From Haliotis asinina (taxonomy: Eukaryota > Mollusca > Gastropoda > Lepetellida > Haliotidae): a stretch of 64,000 bases of DNA. The notes beneath the pieces were generated by a model. The model saw nothing but the letters and a program-made list of their open reading frames with translations, did not search any database and was not told where the DNA came from. Location of the stretch: positions 6,699,501-6,763,500 of the forward strand of contig NC_090285.1 in assembly GCF_037392515.1 (NCBI RefSeq), written 5' to 3'. Position numbers and translations under genes: made by a program. Positions 34,001-45,100 of this stretch are shown piece by piece (positions within the stretch are counted from its first letter, which is position 1; every line of letters begins with the position of its first letter).

Positions 34001-36384
34001 GATATATAGCAAAAGGGGTGTCACGAAAGTAGGGTTTACAGAGTATAAACAACAGTGATAGGCTGATTAGGCCATTACTGGCAGATGATGTTTATTATAT
34101 AGTGAGGGTTTGCCTTGTATAGACTTGCAGGCTGAAGCATATACTTGGACAGGTGAAGAATGCAGAGTTTCACAACTGTTTCTCCTTACATGACTATGAA
34201 CTTACATGATGTGATAAACGCATTGTTTAACATTACATCTTACCAAATTAGTATGGTGATGCAATGTTCCCCAGACGAACGCCTCCCCCCAGAACAAGCC
34301 CAAGGTGTGGGAGAAACAAAAGAAGAAAGGCAAGAAGGGAGGAGCCAAGCAGAAGAAGAAGACCAAGCAAGCCAACCAATGGAAGTCTGCAGCTCCACAT
34401 GCCAAATCTGATGCTGCACAGAATAATGGGGTAACTGTGCTATATTTGTTGGTTATTACATAGGATAACTGACCTGTGTTAAATGTTTACCTCACAAGAT
34501 AACAAGTGTGATCCTGTACTTGTTGATTATAATAACCCTACAGTCATGGACGTGTCCACAGGGTAATAAGGTAACTGTCATGCCCTTGTCAGTCAGTTTA
34601 AGTGAGTGACAGATTGTAAGTCCTATTCTTGTTTTTTAACAGTGTCAGGTGATGGTGTTAAGCATCTTTCGGCATTGCATCTGTATTGGGCAACATTCCT
34701 ATTCATGAAATCCTAACAGGTTACCTTGACATAAAAAGTGGGAAGGACTGTTTCCTCTTAACTGTCACATTGTACATGTTTTTCTCCTGTTGTTGCACAG
34801 AAAACAGCCAAAGCAGCAGAGGCAGCAGCCGAAGGAGCAGATGATGATGAACATGAAGACGTGCCCGAGAAGAAGCCACAAGACTCGCATGTTGAGGAGT
34901 CAGAGGATGAGGAGAGAAATGAGTCCGAGGAGGAACAAGAAGAGACTAAGAAGCCTGTCAAATCAGAGGATGAGGAGAAGGATGAAGATGAGGAGGAGGA
35001 CTGGTCAAAATTCCAGGAAGAATCGAGGAAAGAAAACTCTCTGGAAACCAAGAGCAAGGAGAGCCACATCGTTCACTGCCCGTATTTCCCTACAGTAAGT
35101 TGTATAACATGCTCTAACACCCTCATAACAGCCAATCGTGGAATGATTCTTTTTAGATATTGATTTGTGTTGTCAGAAGAGACCGAGGATTGAAACTTAA
35201 ATTCTGCCCTCTTTGGACATGTTCAATAGCCATATAAGATCTAAATCAGTTGAAATATGAATGGAACTGTTTGATTTTGGGGAGTGATATGGGAATAAGT
35301 GATGCCTACTAGTAGTGTTGTAGTTTCGTTTATCTTGGTTCCTTCTAACCTGTGTTGGTTGTTAGTGGTGACTTTGTGGATCTGCCAGCTGATTGCACAT
35401 AATATCCATCAATCCATCACTTTATTGTCTAATCAGAGGTCACCATCCTACATTTGGACTAGTGCTGAGTGTTGTTTATACAAGCGAATGAAAACAAGGC
35501 AGTGAATAGGCAAACTGATGAAGGAGATAACTACTTGACGCTGTTGTTTGGAATACTGAAAAGGGAGATAACCCCTGGACTGTGTTGTTGGTAGTTTTGA
35601 TAAATTAACCATGATGAAATGTCCCTGTCACTGTTGGTGTGACTATGGAAGAAAGAGTTAAAGCCTTGATAGAGGAGAAAGATAAGTCCTTAACATTGTT
35701 GTTTGTAATAATCAACTCATGTTGTTTGGTGGAAACGCTGAACTCCTTGTCATTCTTGTTGAGTGTAATGTACTGGGTGATAACTTTTTGGTTTTATTAT
35801 TTGGAATGCTAAACAGGGAGCTAACTGCTTGTCATTTTTGTTGCAGGAGAAGCAGGAGTGGTGGTGGTTGTACGTGGCTGACAGGAAACACCATAACCTC
35901 ATCACTGCCCCTGTACAGATTTGTAGCCTGAAGAAGGATGAAGAGGTCCAGCTCAAGTTCTCAGCCCCACGTAAACCTGGCTCATACCAGTACTCTGTCA
36001 TCCTGCGCTCAGACTCATATCTGCTTGACTTTGACAAAATATCCAACATCAAGGTACGTAATTACTTCCTGCATAGGTATTTCCTCGTGCAGTGCAGCTG
36101 AAATCAAGTCTTCACATGACCAAGTCTTGTAGTTCAGAAAAGAATGGATTCTTGTTATGCTAGTCTAATGTAGCTGAAATATGCGTGTCATTAAGCATTG
36201 ATTGACTCAAGGCTACATCTTAGACTGAATACTACTATTGCAGCTGGACGTGAAGGAGGCAAAGGTTGTGTCTGACCACCCACAGTGGGACATCTCGGAC
36301 GACGAGGCAGAGAAGGAGGATGGTGCGGGAGAAGACACAGAGGAGGATAGCGACTACTCTTCTGAGGAGGATGACGATGATTAG
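16072..36384 (+). CDS. SEC63: SEC63 homolog, ER translocon J-protein, 18 coding exons, about 777 aa
   Basis: Exons: 16072-16195, 27422-27527, 28031-28145, 28366-28481, 28639-28700, 29089-29147, 29596-29646, 29994-30102, 30665-30759, 31265-31400, 31715-31807, 32463-32608, 32830-32977, 33509-33684, 34275-34430, 34801-35094, 35847-36053, 36244-36384. All introns are GT-AG, phases agree throughout, and the total is 2334 bp. The first residues ([20 protein letters not shown]) match animal SEC63. Membrane segments fall at about 16-36, 79-93 and 195-211. The lumenal J domain (about 103-170) keeps its HPD at 134-136, the site that stimulates BiP. A Sec63/Brl domain follows, then a Lys-rich and Glu-rich linker (exons 15-16), a beta-sandwich with [12 protein letters not shown], and an acidic tail EEDDDD, which in other species contacts Sec62. 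SEC63 works with Sec61/Sec62 in post-translational import. Intron 1 (11.2 kb) hosts a DIRS-like element in the same orientation. Confidence 0.97.
16196..20423. other. SEC63 intron 1, left part
   Basis: This is AT-rich intron. The only repeat-like signal is a perfect B-box-like GGATTCGAATCCC at 17403-17415 within a probable SINE remnant. Frames such as 19472-19684 and 19992-20240 have no recognised motif. A short run of AAAGTCC units lies at about 20225-20247. Confidence 0.5.
17365..17430 (+). repeat. probable tRNA-SINE remnant with B box
   Basis: GGTGTGGATTCGAATCCC is a good tRNA TpsiC-arm/B-box match, but no A box or cloverleaf is found upstream. It is therefore read as a SINE fragment rather than a tRNA gene. 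Confidence 0.3.
20424..20641 (+). repeat. left inverted terminal repeat of the DIRS-like element
   Basis: About 215 bp, from ATTCTTTTTCATAGAG to CCAGCAAAACACTTCC, are repeated nearly exactly in reverse complement at 26712-26950. The copies diverge by only a few bases in the shared part. The right copy is about 20 bp longer on its outer side. Confidence 0.9.
21076..23107 (+). mobile_element. gag-like region of the DIRS-like element
   Basis: A GC-rich stretch with overlapping open frames, the longest at 21417-22499, encodes Ser/Gly/Pro-rich and then acidic sequence, with a Gln/Lys-rich basic end ([10 protein letters not shown]...[11 protein letters not shown]). The position before the reverse transcriptase fits the gag-like first frame of DIRS elements. 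At 21130-21250 there is a Cys-rich CKSC...C..C...H pattern. No structural homology can be claimed by eye. Confidence 0.6.
23125..24620 (+). mobile_element. reverse transcriptase and RNase H-like region of the DIRS-like element
   Basis: The long open frame at 23125-24438 holds classic DIRS reverse transcriptase blocks: [45 protein letters not shown] and the catalytic YLDDWLL. RNase H-like motifs follow at 24285-24610: [21 protein letters not shown] and NVRADALSR. The family is known to place reverse transcriptase and recombinase in overlapping frames. Confidence 0.9.
23589..26099 (+). mobile_element. open frame bearing the tyrosine recombinase of the DIRS-like element
   Basis: An 836-codon open frame overlaps the reverse transcriptase frame. 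The recombinase domain is roughly 25060-26060. It shows the catalytic Arg in [11 protein letters not shown], the HxxR pair in [11 protein letters not shown] and the nucleophile Tyr in IRHYQLD. This enzyme replaces the DDE integrase of ordinary LTR elements and inserts a circular intermediate by site-specific-like recombination. Confidence 0.9.
26105..26145 (+). repeat. short tandem repeat after the recombinase frame
   Basis: About 2.5 copies of CATTTGACGAACGAT lie a few bases past the recombinase stop, within the element's 3' untranslated region. Confidence 0.7.
26573..26672 (+). repeat. internal complementary region of the DIRS-like element
   Basis: This block is the complement of the left end (ACCCCAAGGAGGATCTCTAT then GAAAAAGAAT) joined directly to the complement of the right end (CGAACAAACCTGTAGAGG then ATTCTTTGAATAGAG). 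Because both ends begin with the same stem, the block itself folds into a hairpin. Such a region is diagnostic of DIRS-1-like elements and is thought to template completion and circularisation of the cDNA. Confidence 0.9.
26712..26950 (-). repeat. right inverted terminal repeat of the DIRS-like element
   Basis: This is the reverse complement of 20424-20641, from GGAAGTGTTTTGCTGG to TACCCCAAGGAGGACTC, with an extra outer segment ending CTACAGGTTTGTTCG. Confidence 0.9.
26951..27421. other. SEC63 intron 1, right part, with a duplicated SINE-core fragment
   Basis: Two copies of CACTGGATTGTCTGGTTT-like sequence about 48 bp apart (27150-27225) resemble the type A SINE core but lack its ends. A T/G-rich stretch follows at 27265-27330. 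Confidence 0.4.
27607..27833 (+). mobile_element. SINE-like repeat, type A
   Basis: A diverged copy running from CCCATGAAGATCCAG through GATCACTGGATCATCTGG to CAGCTAACTAACC, in SEC63 intron 2. Confidence 0.65.
30412..30654 (+). mobile_element. SINE-like repeat, type A, abutting a splice acceptor
   Basis: A diverged type A copy (GATTTGGGTTAGAATTGGTC ... GGAATATTGCTAAGTGTGG ... ACTCACTCAC) ends about 10 bp before SEC63 coding exon 9 at 30665. Its (TCAC)n tail forms the upstream part of the pyrimidine-rich tract of that acceptor. Confidence 0.7.
32165..32310 (-). mobile_element. SINE-like repeat, type B, diverged
   Basis: On the minus strand a decayed tRNA-like head (GTAGTTTAATGTGTAATGTG) is followed by GACCTAGGATCGATTCCCAC and a worn body ending in CAGCATAAAACTTTAATCAC. 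It lies in SEC63 intron 11. Confidence 0.5.
33168..33300 (+). mobile_element. SINE-like repeat fragment, type A, strongly diverged
   Basis: GCTTGCTGACTTGGTGGGCA and TCTGGATTGTCTGGTT match the type A core. The ends are missing. It lies in SEC63 intron 13. Confidence 0.45.
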
Positions 36385-36748
36385 GAGAGATGACAGTGGG
36401 GAGGGGAGGAATGACGGATGCGAGGTTGTACAGAAGATTATGATTTGTTAATTAAGGAGGATGAATTCAGGTCAAGAAGTTGGGGATGCAGAAGAGAATA
36501 GTGCACGTTTGTATGTAAGCAGTGTCTGGTGGATGGATGAATGTGGATAGGATTATACATAATAATACATAACTGGCTGATACGTATTTATGTTAGAGTT
36601 GGCGTGTGGAAGGGATGAGTGTGATTGTAGAGAATGAGTGTCCAGCTTGTTATCGCAAATGATGCAATAGAAAAGAGATTTATTTACGTTTATCTCAAAT
36701 GATGTATTGGAATATCAAGTTTGAGATTAAGTACAACATTGTTGTTAA

Positions 36749-36754
36749 AATAAA
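36749..36754 (+). terminator. poly(A) signal of SEC63
   Basis: AATAAA lies 365 bp past the SEC63 stop and is the first canonical signal there, which would give a 3' UTR of about 385 nt. Confidence 0.6.
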
Positions 36755-36784
36755 GTGAGTGATTGTTATTTCATTTATGGTATA

Positions 36785-39700
36785 TTGGTTGGGTCATGTT
36801 GTCACATTTAAGTTGTGTGGAGACCTTGCCTTTGGTGCAGTGATCTATACCGAGATCTTCTAAAACTGAAGACGGATGTGTATGTGGACTGTGTGTATGA
36901 TCAAAGTGCAAGTGTTAGCAGGAAATGCTCCAGTCTTGACAGATGCTAGCCCTTGATGGAACAAGTACATATTGTCTGGAGGGTAACAAATGCATGAACC
37001 TTTACCTTCATTCATGATAAGGATGAGCCATCTGGAGTGAACATTAAAGATCATCATAGGGTTAGGCAAACTGGATTGAGCATAACAGAACTGGTCATTT
37101 TTTGCAGGGTTTGCCAATGAAATGGTAGAGGGTCACAGATTTAGTGTACTTAATATATCACTGTTAATGTAAACTGTCACCCAACTGTCATCTGAAGATT
37201 CAAAACAAATGACCTTAGTAATGTTACATCATATGGCTGCAACAGTTCACCCAAACTTCTATTATGTCATTTATGATTCAATTCTTCAAACATGTAAAAC
37301 ATCAGATTTCATTTAACACTCATCATATTTAGCATGAAATCCATCATCAGCTTGACAATGTTTTCTAACAATTCTCACTGGATAATTAGCCCGGCGTCAA
37401 TCAATCAGGTTTTGCCTGATTCCAGCGCTCAAAACTGCTCAAGTTGGAGTCAAAATTATGTTCTGGCTGCATGGAAATAATTTCAATAGGTATTCAAATA
37501 TGGAATTGAAATAGTGATAATGGTTATTGAAAAACAACACTAAGGAGTCAGATTTGATTTTTTAAGAATCAAACAGAACTGTTGCAGCCCAATTACAGTA
37601 TGGGCAACACAGATATATCAGAATCACTGATTGGCTACTGCTCCTACATGAAGACTACACCTTGGTGGCATTCTCCCTGTGACTAGTGACCAGTCCCTGT
37701 GCTCCAGTGTCATGCAAGCATCAGGGTAAGATGGCAAAGTGTAACTCTTGTGATTTCTGGTTCAATATAGCTGCTGACTGAGATTGAATGATATATATAC
37801 TATAGGAGATCAAAGGGTCTGTACAACATGATGAATGATCAGATATTTTGTCCAATGTTTTGTCATAAAATGTGACCATGTTGAAAGCTATGCTTGGATG
37901 AGTTTTGTAGACTTACTGCCTAAGCATTTCAGCATAGCATTTGTTCATCTGGGGGCAATTATTTAAACACATTTATGAACAGAGATACAAATGCTAAAAC
38001 AAAAAATCGCAAGTTGAAAAGTGCTGCCACGCCATGAAATAAGTTCTGTCCATTATGTTTTGACCTCTGGTACACAGGCATAGCTCCTTGGAACATTGAA
38101 TCATGCATTGAACCATGCACTATTTGACAACTTTATCAGGTGAGCTAAGGAATGTAATCGTTACCTGTTGAAACGACTCCATGACTCTTGAAGCACCAGA
38201 TCATACATAATCAGACTCTCTTAGCGTGTCAGCCTTGGCCACGATGCAACATGTAATACTGTTGGCACCAAATTTGTCATGCTCTCATTACATCAGTTAC
38301 AGCAAATTCTTTCCTTGTTTCAGCAAATGTCAGTTTTCAAGAATTAGGGGTATGAATTAATTTCAAACGGACAAGTGTTGAAATTGATTGTACCTTTGAT
38401 GATTTAAGTAAATTTGGGTGCAGATGTGTGTACTAAATAAAGAAAGTGCTTGGAAACAGTTGGAACGTAATTTTTGTTTGATTAAAGTGCAACCATCTGT
38501 GCCAAAATGTCACATTGAAAGAATCCATGTCCTAATTGTTCCTACAGCTGTTAATATAACTAAATGATGTGTCTCAAAGAGTTCTTTAATGAAAGCAGTT
38601 TATTTCATTAGTGTGCCATTTCTCATTATTGAACATATATACTACACAAGTCTGTTGTTCTTTAATTTCTGTGAGCAGTGTATTTTCTCTGCTGATGGTG
38701 CAAGATAACTCATTAACCACCAAAAGATGTCATGACAAACTGCCATTCAAATCATTAAACCAGCATCCTTCCCCGAAATCTGTTACAGTTATTATTTGTA
38801 CTATTCAAAGGGAGACTACTTTTCATGCCTATTTTTACCATGTCCTATATATGCAGACAGATAGTACTTTCAAAATGCTGGAATATTACTGGATATGCCA
38901 AATAGCTTCATCTAGCCCTCCTTCAACTCTTTCTTCCACACTTGTTTCTAGATATATTTATGGATTATTCCATGTTAAATTATGCTGGTAGAGTGCTTAC
39001 ATTGGTTTCTTTCGCTGTTGTCCTTGGCTATAGAGTTGAGTAACGATAACCAGCTTCTGTCATCAGGAGCTTCAAGTTGTGTATTTGGATAATGATATGA
39101 AGAGAAACCACTAACTACCATAAAGCAGGCCAGACAGGACCAATCTCATTTTCTTCTCTTTGGTTTGCAAACGTGAGAACTATATTTGATTGAAAGAATG
39201 CCTAATTCTTCAACCCATAATAAAAAAAAGGTTATTAACCTGCCGTAGAATCAATGTTCTTATTTTTCAAAGATCATGTACCCCAAAGACATATGCCAAG
39301 GTTTTCCTTGGAACCTTGACATGATTCCGACTGTCATGGTTCAAAGATAGCCTTGTAGGATTGGAGCCTTGAGATGAAGTTAATTACATTACAAAGAATG
39401 GTCTGAAATCAATGTGGACAAATTATATTTGTCATCTGCACTGTGCTGCAATGGCAGGGAAATCTGTGTAATATGTATTAGACTTTATTTCTAGTCTGAC
39501 CTTGAACCAAATCTAATATTGCCTTTATGTCAGAGATGTGTTCAAGAATATTGTTACTAAGGTTATCATACGTCAGTCACCTGCAGACATTTGATTTTCC
39601 ATTACTGTAATTGTTATTATGTCGACACTGATAATATTGAATAGCAGTGAGGAGACAGAATGTGTACATAGTAATATACAGGATAAAACTGTTATGGCAG

Positions 39701-40000
39701 AGTTTGAACAATTTGGTGTTAGAGGGATTTTCAGACAATATGTTATGTGATGAAATAATTAGCTTTCTTGTTGAAGGTTATAATGTTTGTAAATAGCTTA
39801 GTAATCCCATTTTGTAAATAAAATCTGAAATACAGTACTGAAGAAATATACCTAGAACTGAGTTGTAAAGAATATCTGAATTTGTCTTGATGTTACATGG
39901 GTTATTTATTCGGAAAATCCTTTACAAATATGCTCTTTGACCGTTCTGAGTTCTATGATTTACAGTAAGGATATACTTGACATCTGCTATATCTGGTGTC
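36785..40000. other. DNA between convergent genes, no gene recognised
   Basis: These 3.2 kb lie between the 3' ends of SEC63 and CNOT2. They are AT-rich with no known motif or repeat. The longest frame, 38611-38991, is Ser/Ile/Leu-rich without recognisable domains and is probably a chance frame. Confidence 0.4.
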
Positions 40001-40015
40001 ATTAGAATGGATCAT

Positions 40016-40615
40016 TGCATGCTGTACTACATGACCAGGACTAGTCATGTATGGAGTAGCTGCTGTACTACATGACCAGGACTAGTAATGCATGGAGTAG
40101 CTGCTGTACTACATGACCAGGACTAGTCATGCATGGAGTAGCTTCTGTACCACATGACCAGGACTAGTCATGCATGGAGTAGCTTCTGTACCACATGACC
40201 AGGACTAGTCATGCATGGAGTAGCTGCTGTACTACGTGACCAGGACTAGTCATGCATGGAGAAGCTGCTGTACCATGTGACCAGGACTAGTCATGCATGG
40301 AGTAGCTGCTGTACCACGTGACCAGGACTAGTCATGCATGGAGTAGCTGCTGTACCACGTGACCAGGACTAGTCATGCATGGAGTAGCTTCTGTACCACG
40401 TGACCAGGACTAGTCATGTATGGAATACCTCTGTAGCTACTGTACCATGTGACTATAGCCAATCATGCCTGCAGTAGTTGCTGGATCACATGACCATGGC
40501 TTTTCATGCATGCAGTAGTTGCTGTATCATGTCACCAAATGCATACAGTGGTTGCTGTCCCACATGATCAGAACTAGCCACGCATGGAGTAGCTGCTGTA
40601 TTGTCTAGTACCATG
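40016..40615. repeat. 41-bp minisatellite, about 10 good copies plus decayed copies
   Basis: The unit reads GCTGCTGTACCACGTGACC followed by AGGACTAGTCATGCATGGAGTA, about 41 bp. About ten close copies run from 40016 to 40435, and four worse copies continue to about 40615. Units differ mainly at TACTACATG/TACCACGTG and GCT/CTT. Several units carry a CACGTG E-box and the palindrome ATGCAT. Confidence 0.85.
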
Positions 40616-42134
40616 TGAGCATGGCTAGGTGGACATATTTCCAGATACACTGCAGATCATGTACGTTTTCTTGCTTACGTAGGTATAGATAAACACATTG
40701 CATCATAAATTCCCTTTAATGAACAGTAATTGTTGAGACCATTACCCTGATCAACCCTCAAAATAACACGAACAATCCATCAGTCTTCATTCCACTCATG
40801 TTAGTTTCTTACATTTTCCTGTGGCAGTTATAGCAGTGTGAAGTGTTTCTTTACATGAAAATACAATAAACTATTTTCAGCGTCAGTCTTGGCTCTGTCA
40901 TTTATTTTGTTTACTGCAACCATTGCAAGAAGGAAGGCGCAAGGGAGATGACAATACTAGAAGATCTGCACGAATGTGTGGCACAATACTGTAATGTTGT
41001 TCATTGGTTACTTATATGCACACTTCTGCCTAAAAGTAAAACTGCTTCCTTCCTGACTGTGAAACTGTTATGCCAGTCACTATCACGTGTGAAACCACGG
41101 TGTGGAGTGAAAATGGTTATAAACCGTGAAAGGGATGTTGTTCCTCATGTCAAAAACAATACAGGACCAACAAGATAAAGAACCTTGCATGACAGTACAG
41201 CCATGTTATGCTGCATCATAAAGTCTCCAACTGTTGTCTGTCATCTAACTGCAAGGTGACATTACAAGAGGCTATGAGAAGGTTTTGAGCCCCTAAATAC
41301 TTCTGATTAGTGGATGATAAAAGTAACTGTTTGATAGTGAAGAATGGTTTATATCATTCACATGAACATAATATTGACATTAACATGTCACTAGTTTCTG
41401 GTCACATGACATCTAATCACATGTACCCTGACCTCTGAATGGACAAGCATGAGAACAGAGCAGTCAAAGATTTTGATCCTTGAGGGCCATCCTGTGAAGC
41501 ACACTGAAGAGAGACAGCCATATGCATACCATTTCTGCCATTTCAGTATGGGTACATTTGATTAGATGTCACGTGACATCGCGAGTATGTAGGTGAAGTT
41601 ACATGCCAATCAAGCAGTGATTTGTTGCTTAAAGTAGATTCCAACTGCTACTGGGCAGGTATTCTCCCACACATTCGTAGTTGGTAGGATGGTTTCGATC
41701 ATGGCTCAACAACAAAAAGTCTGACCAAACCTTTGATAGGTCAACATGTCTTGGTTCTCATGTTCTTCAGCAAGATATGAATATTGTGACAGCCAAAAAG
41801 CACTTTTCAAAGGAGAATATGATTATCTAGAAGTGTAAGATCCAGCCTTGAGACAATTCTCATCAACACAAAAACACAAGAGACACTTGGTTATACTAGA
41901 TGACAGATGTTGTATTTACAATGAAATCAACACATTGTCTGGCGACCTGTCTCCCCAGGAGAATAGAAACAACACCGGTGGGTGTTCCAATTTACATAAT
42001 TACAATAAAACAAATATTGATCCATCTGCTGCATCAGGGCAAGGGGAGACAACTCTGTTTCAGAGTTCATGTCTGACAGTTCACTGAGAGTGGCACGGCT
42101 GCTTCCCTGGTCACAACAGTCTGTTCACCCACTG
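40616..42134. other. probable CNOT2 3' UTR and downstream DNA
   Basis: Lying downstream of the minus-strand CNOT2 stop, the part next to 42135 is probably its 3' UTR. A TTTATT on the plus strand (AATAAA on the minus strand) at about 40901 is one possible end signal. The foldback element at 41401-41577 lies inside. Confidence 0.35.
41401..41577. mobile_element. small foldback (MITE-like) element
   Basis: GTCACATGACATCTAATCAC continuing to ATGTACCC at 41428 is inverted at 41550-41577 (GGGTACATTTGATTAGATGT then CACGTGAC). The arms are about 28 bp with two or three mismatches around a 120-bp loop. No coding content and no second copy are seen. Confidence 0.55.
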
Positions 42135-45100
42135 CTAGTGAGCAACAATCGGCTGATTAGGGTTGTGATGGAGTGTGGGAGGTAAGCTGGGGCGTTCCTC
42201 CAACTTGTCATACTCCAGGTGAAACTCTTTTGCCACTTTCCGCCAGTTCTGTGCGTCAAAGAAGTAGTATGTTCCCCTCTCATACGTGTTTGTTTTGACG
42301 ATGGGATCCATACCCGGTGCCCGTGTCATCCACACCCTCTCCTCCTTGTGGTACCTCCACTCTCGACTGTGACTGAAATCATCACACAAGGGAAATAATA
42401 ATTATATAGGATCAACTTATATAATCATATTATTGTGTTTGCTGATTAAAGCCACATCTAGAAATAGTCAAGATCTATCATGGCCATCTGTTAATACTTT
42501 ACACTGACCAGAAGTGATGCATAGTTGATATTATACAAACAACTGTGCCACAATACCAAGAGCTTAAGTATATGACCCAGAAAACTGCCTCATGCTAACT
42601 AACTTTGATTGGTTATTGCAACAACTTCAAAACCCAAACACTAACATCAGTAAAAAGTGAGTGAGTTTGGTATTACGTCACTTTTATCAATATACCAGAA
42701 TAGGCTTCACACACTACGCATGTGAGGAATCAAACCAAGGTCTTTGGCATGCCTCCTCACACCCCATCAGTAAAAAGACTACAGATTGCTACAGACACGG
42801 TCTAACATTTCTCAGTTAGGCAAAGATGTGTTTCCAATACATATGTGATGTATTTAACAACCCACAACAGTGACAGCTGAGGCAGTACTTAAAAAACTCA
42901 ATCCCTTCATATGTCCATATTACCGATGCTATGTCATCAGAGCAACATATTATGCAAACTGACAAATAAAACATTTCCTATGAAATATTCAAAAACAATT
43001 CAAAGACTTTGCAGGGTGTGACTCACAGTTCTGCTGCAGCCGCCAACTGCAACACATCCCCACCATTCATGTAGAACAAGAAGAACAACAAGTCCTCTCC
43101 ATACCGGTTCAGCTTGATCGGAGCCAGCTGCATGACAAACAACACAATCATGTCAACAGAACATCAATTTGCATTTACAAATTGGCAGGATGAAGAACGA
43201 CAAGTCCTCTCCGTACCAGTACGAATTGCTTTTATTTGTTCACAACTTCTTTATTGCAATAGATGCAAAGTTTCCCTGAAGATGCTATCGCTGTTATCAA
43301 GCAAGATACACCAAAACATCAAATCTACTGCTATAAAGATTACTTCAAAAGAAATTAAAAGAAACTGCTCTCCTAATAAACCCACTACCTTCCCAGCCTT
43401 CAGTTTCACACATATTCAAACATACACAATCATATCAGTGTCAGGTTGACAACATTTCATATTGTCCCTTTTATCACTAGCATAACCTCTCCAAACTCAC
43501 CTTTTCCCTGATGAAAATGTTTGTGAGATACTCTGCAGGCACATGGAAATCTGAAAGTAAACAGGAGGTTCTCTTAAATCTGCCATCTGGACAAACATTT
43601 CTGTTATTGACTTAAAACAGACACCTCATTGGATTTGTATTTGCCTTGACTTTGAACAGCAAGTGGATCCTCTTAGTATCTGAAATATACCTATCAGGCC
43701 AAGCAGACAGGTGGTTTAAATGTGACTAACACATCTCAAAATAACAGTCCTATGTCATCTCATTTGACTCGGGACTATCTTGAACAACAAAACAAGAATA
43801 TCCTGTACAACTCACACATAGTGCAGTTCTTGTTTAAGCATTCAGTCATACCTCTATCTCCATAACGCTCAAAACCATGAATTCATTTGTTAGGTTTGCC
43901 CTAAATGTGTCACCACATGTCGCCAGCGTCTGTAACTGCTGTCATCTGTTGTCACAACTTACCAATATCTTGTGGCCGACAGGGTGCATCTGCCCAGGGG
44001 GACTGAAATGTACTGTAGAGGTTTCTGGAACAAAATAAGCAAAAAATGTCACAGTCAGTTGACGACATGCTACAACAATTTATGGCAATTTCAAGCAATG
44101 CAGCAACTTTAAACAAGACAGACACCAGTAGTGGTTGAACGCCTTATGAATGAAGTAACTGAATCTTACTCTTAAAGGAAGGTTACACAAACGTTACGAC
44201 TATTTATATACATAGTGAGATGAAGAAGCTGTTTCATGGGTATATCTGTTGTCATTAAATACACTCATGCACACTACACCACCCAAATCCATTCAAGTAA
44301 AGATATATACAAAGTAGGTTTACAAATATCTACCTGGTCAAACAAAGCAAACATTGCCATCATCAGATAATGAAATATGACCTACAAGATCAAACAATGT
44401 AAACATTGTCATCAGACAATGTAAACATGACTTACATGATCAAACAATGTAAACATTGTCATCGTCAAGGTAAACGTGACCTACAAGATCAAACAATGTA
44501 ATATGCCCTACATGAGCAAAGCAAACACTGTCATCGTCAAATGAAATGTACATAACTTAAATGATCAAACAATGTAAACATCACCTACATGATCGAACAA
44601 TGTGAACATGACCTACATTATCAAACAATGTGAACACTGTCAACATCAAATGTAGTAAACATTGTCTAAATGATCAAACTATGTGTAATGTAAACATTGC
44701 CAGTCAGGAGAAATATTGAAAAATATTGATGAGTCACATAAAAAAAGATATTAAACAATACCAACACATTGTCAAACATTGACAAATAATGTGAAGCAAG
44801 GTCAGTGTCAGAACAACCAGACAATGTCAAACAACAATTGCAGACAATTTCAAACAAGGCCAAACAGAACAACCATTCCAGACAATGTCAAACAGAACTA
44901 TAACTCCAGATAAAATCAAATAATGCCAACAATGCCAACAATACAGGCAACCATTTTTGACATTGCAAAACAATATGCACAATGTCAAACAAGGGTAACC
45001 ATTCTTGACATTGCTAAACAGTCACAATGTCAAATGCAGGCAGTCATTCTTGACAATGCTAAACAGTCATAATGCCAAACATGAGCAGCCATACTTGACA

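Noticed and set aside
34758-35069. A Ser-rich minus-strand frame as a mucin-like protein
   Set aside because: It is antisense to the Glu/Lys-rich SEC63 exon 16.
38611-38991. A 126-codon frame between SEC63 and CNOT2 as a gene
   Set aside because: No domain, no splice context and low-complexity composition; most likely chance.
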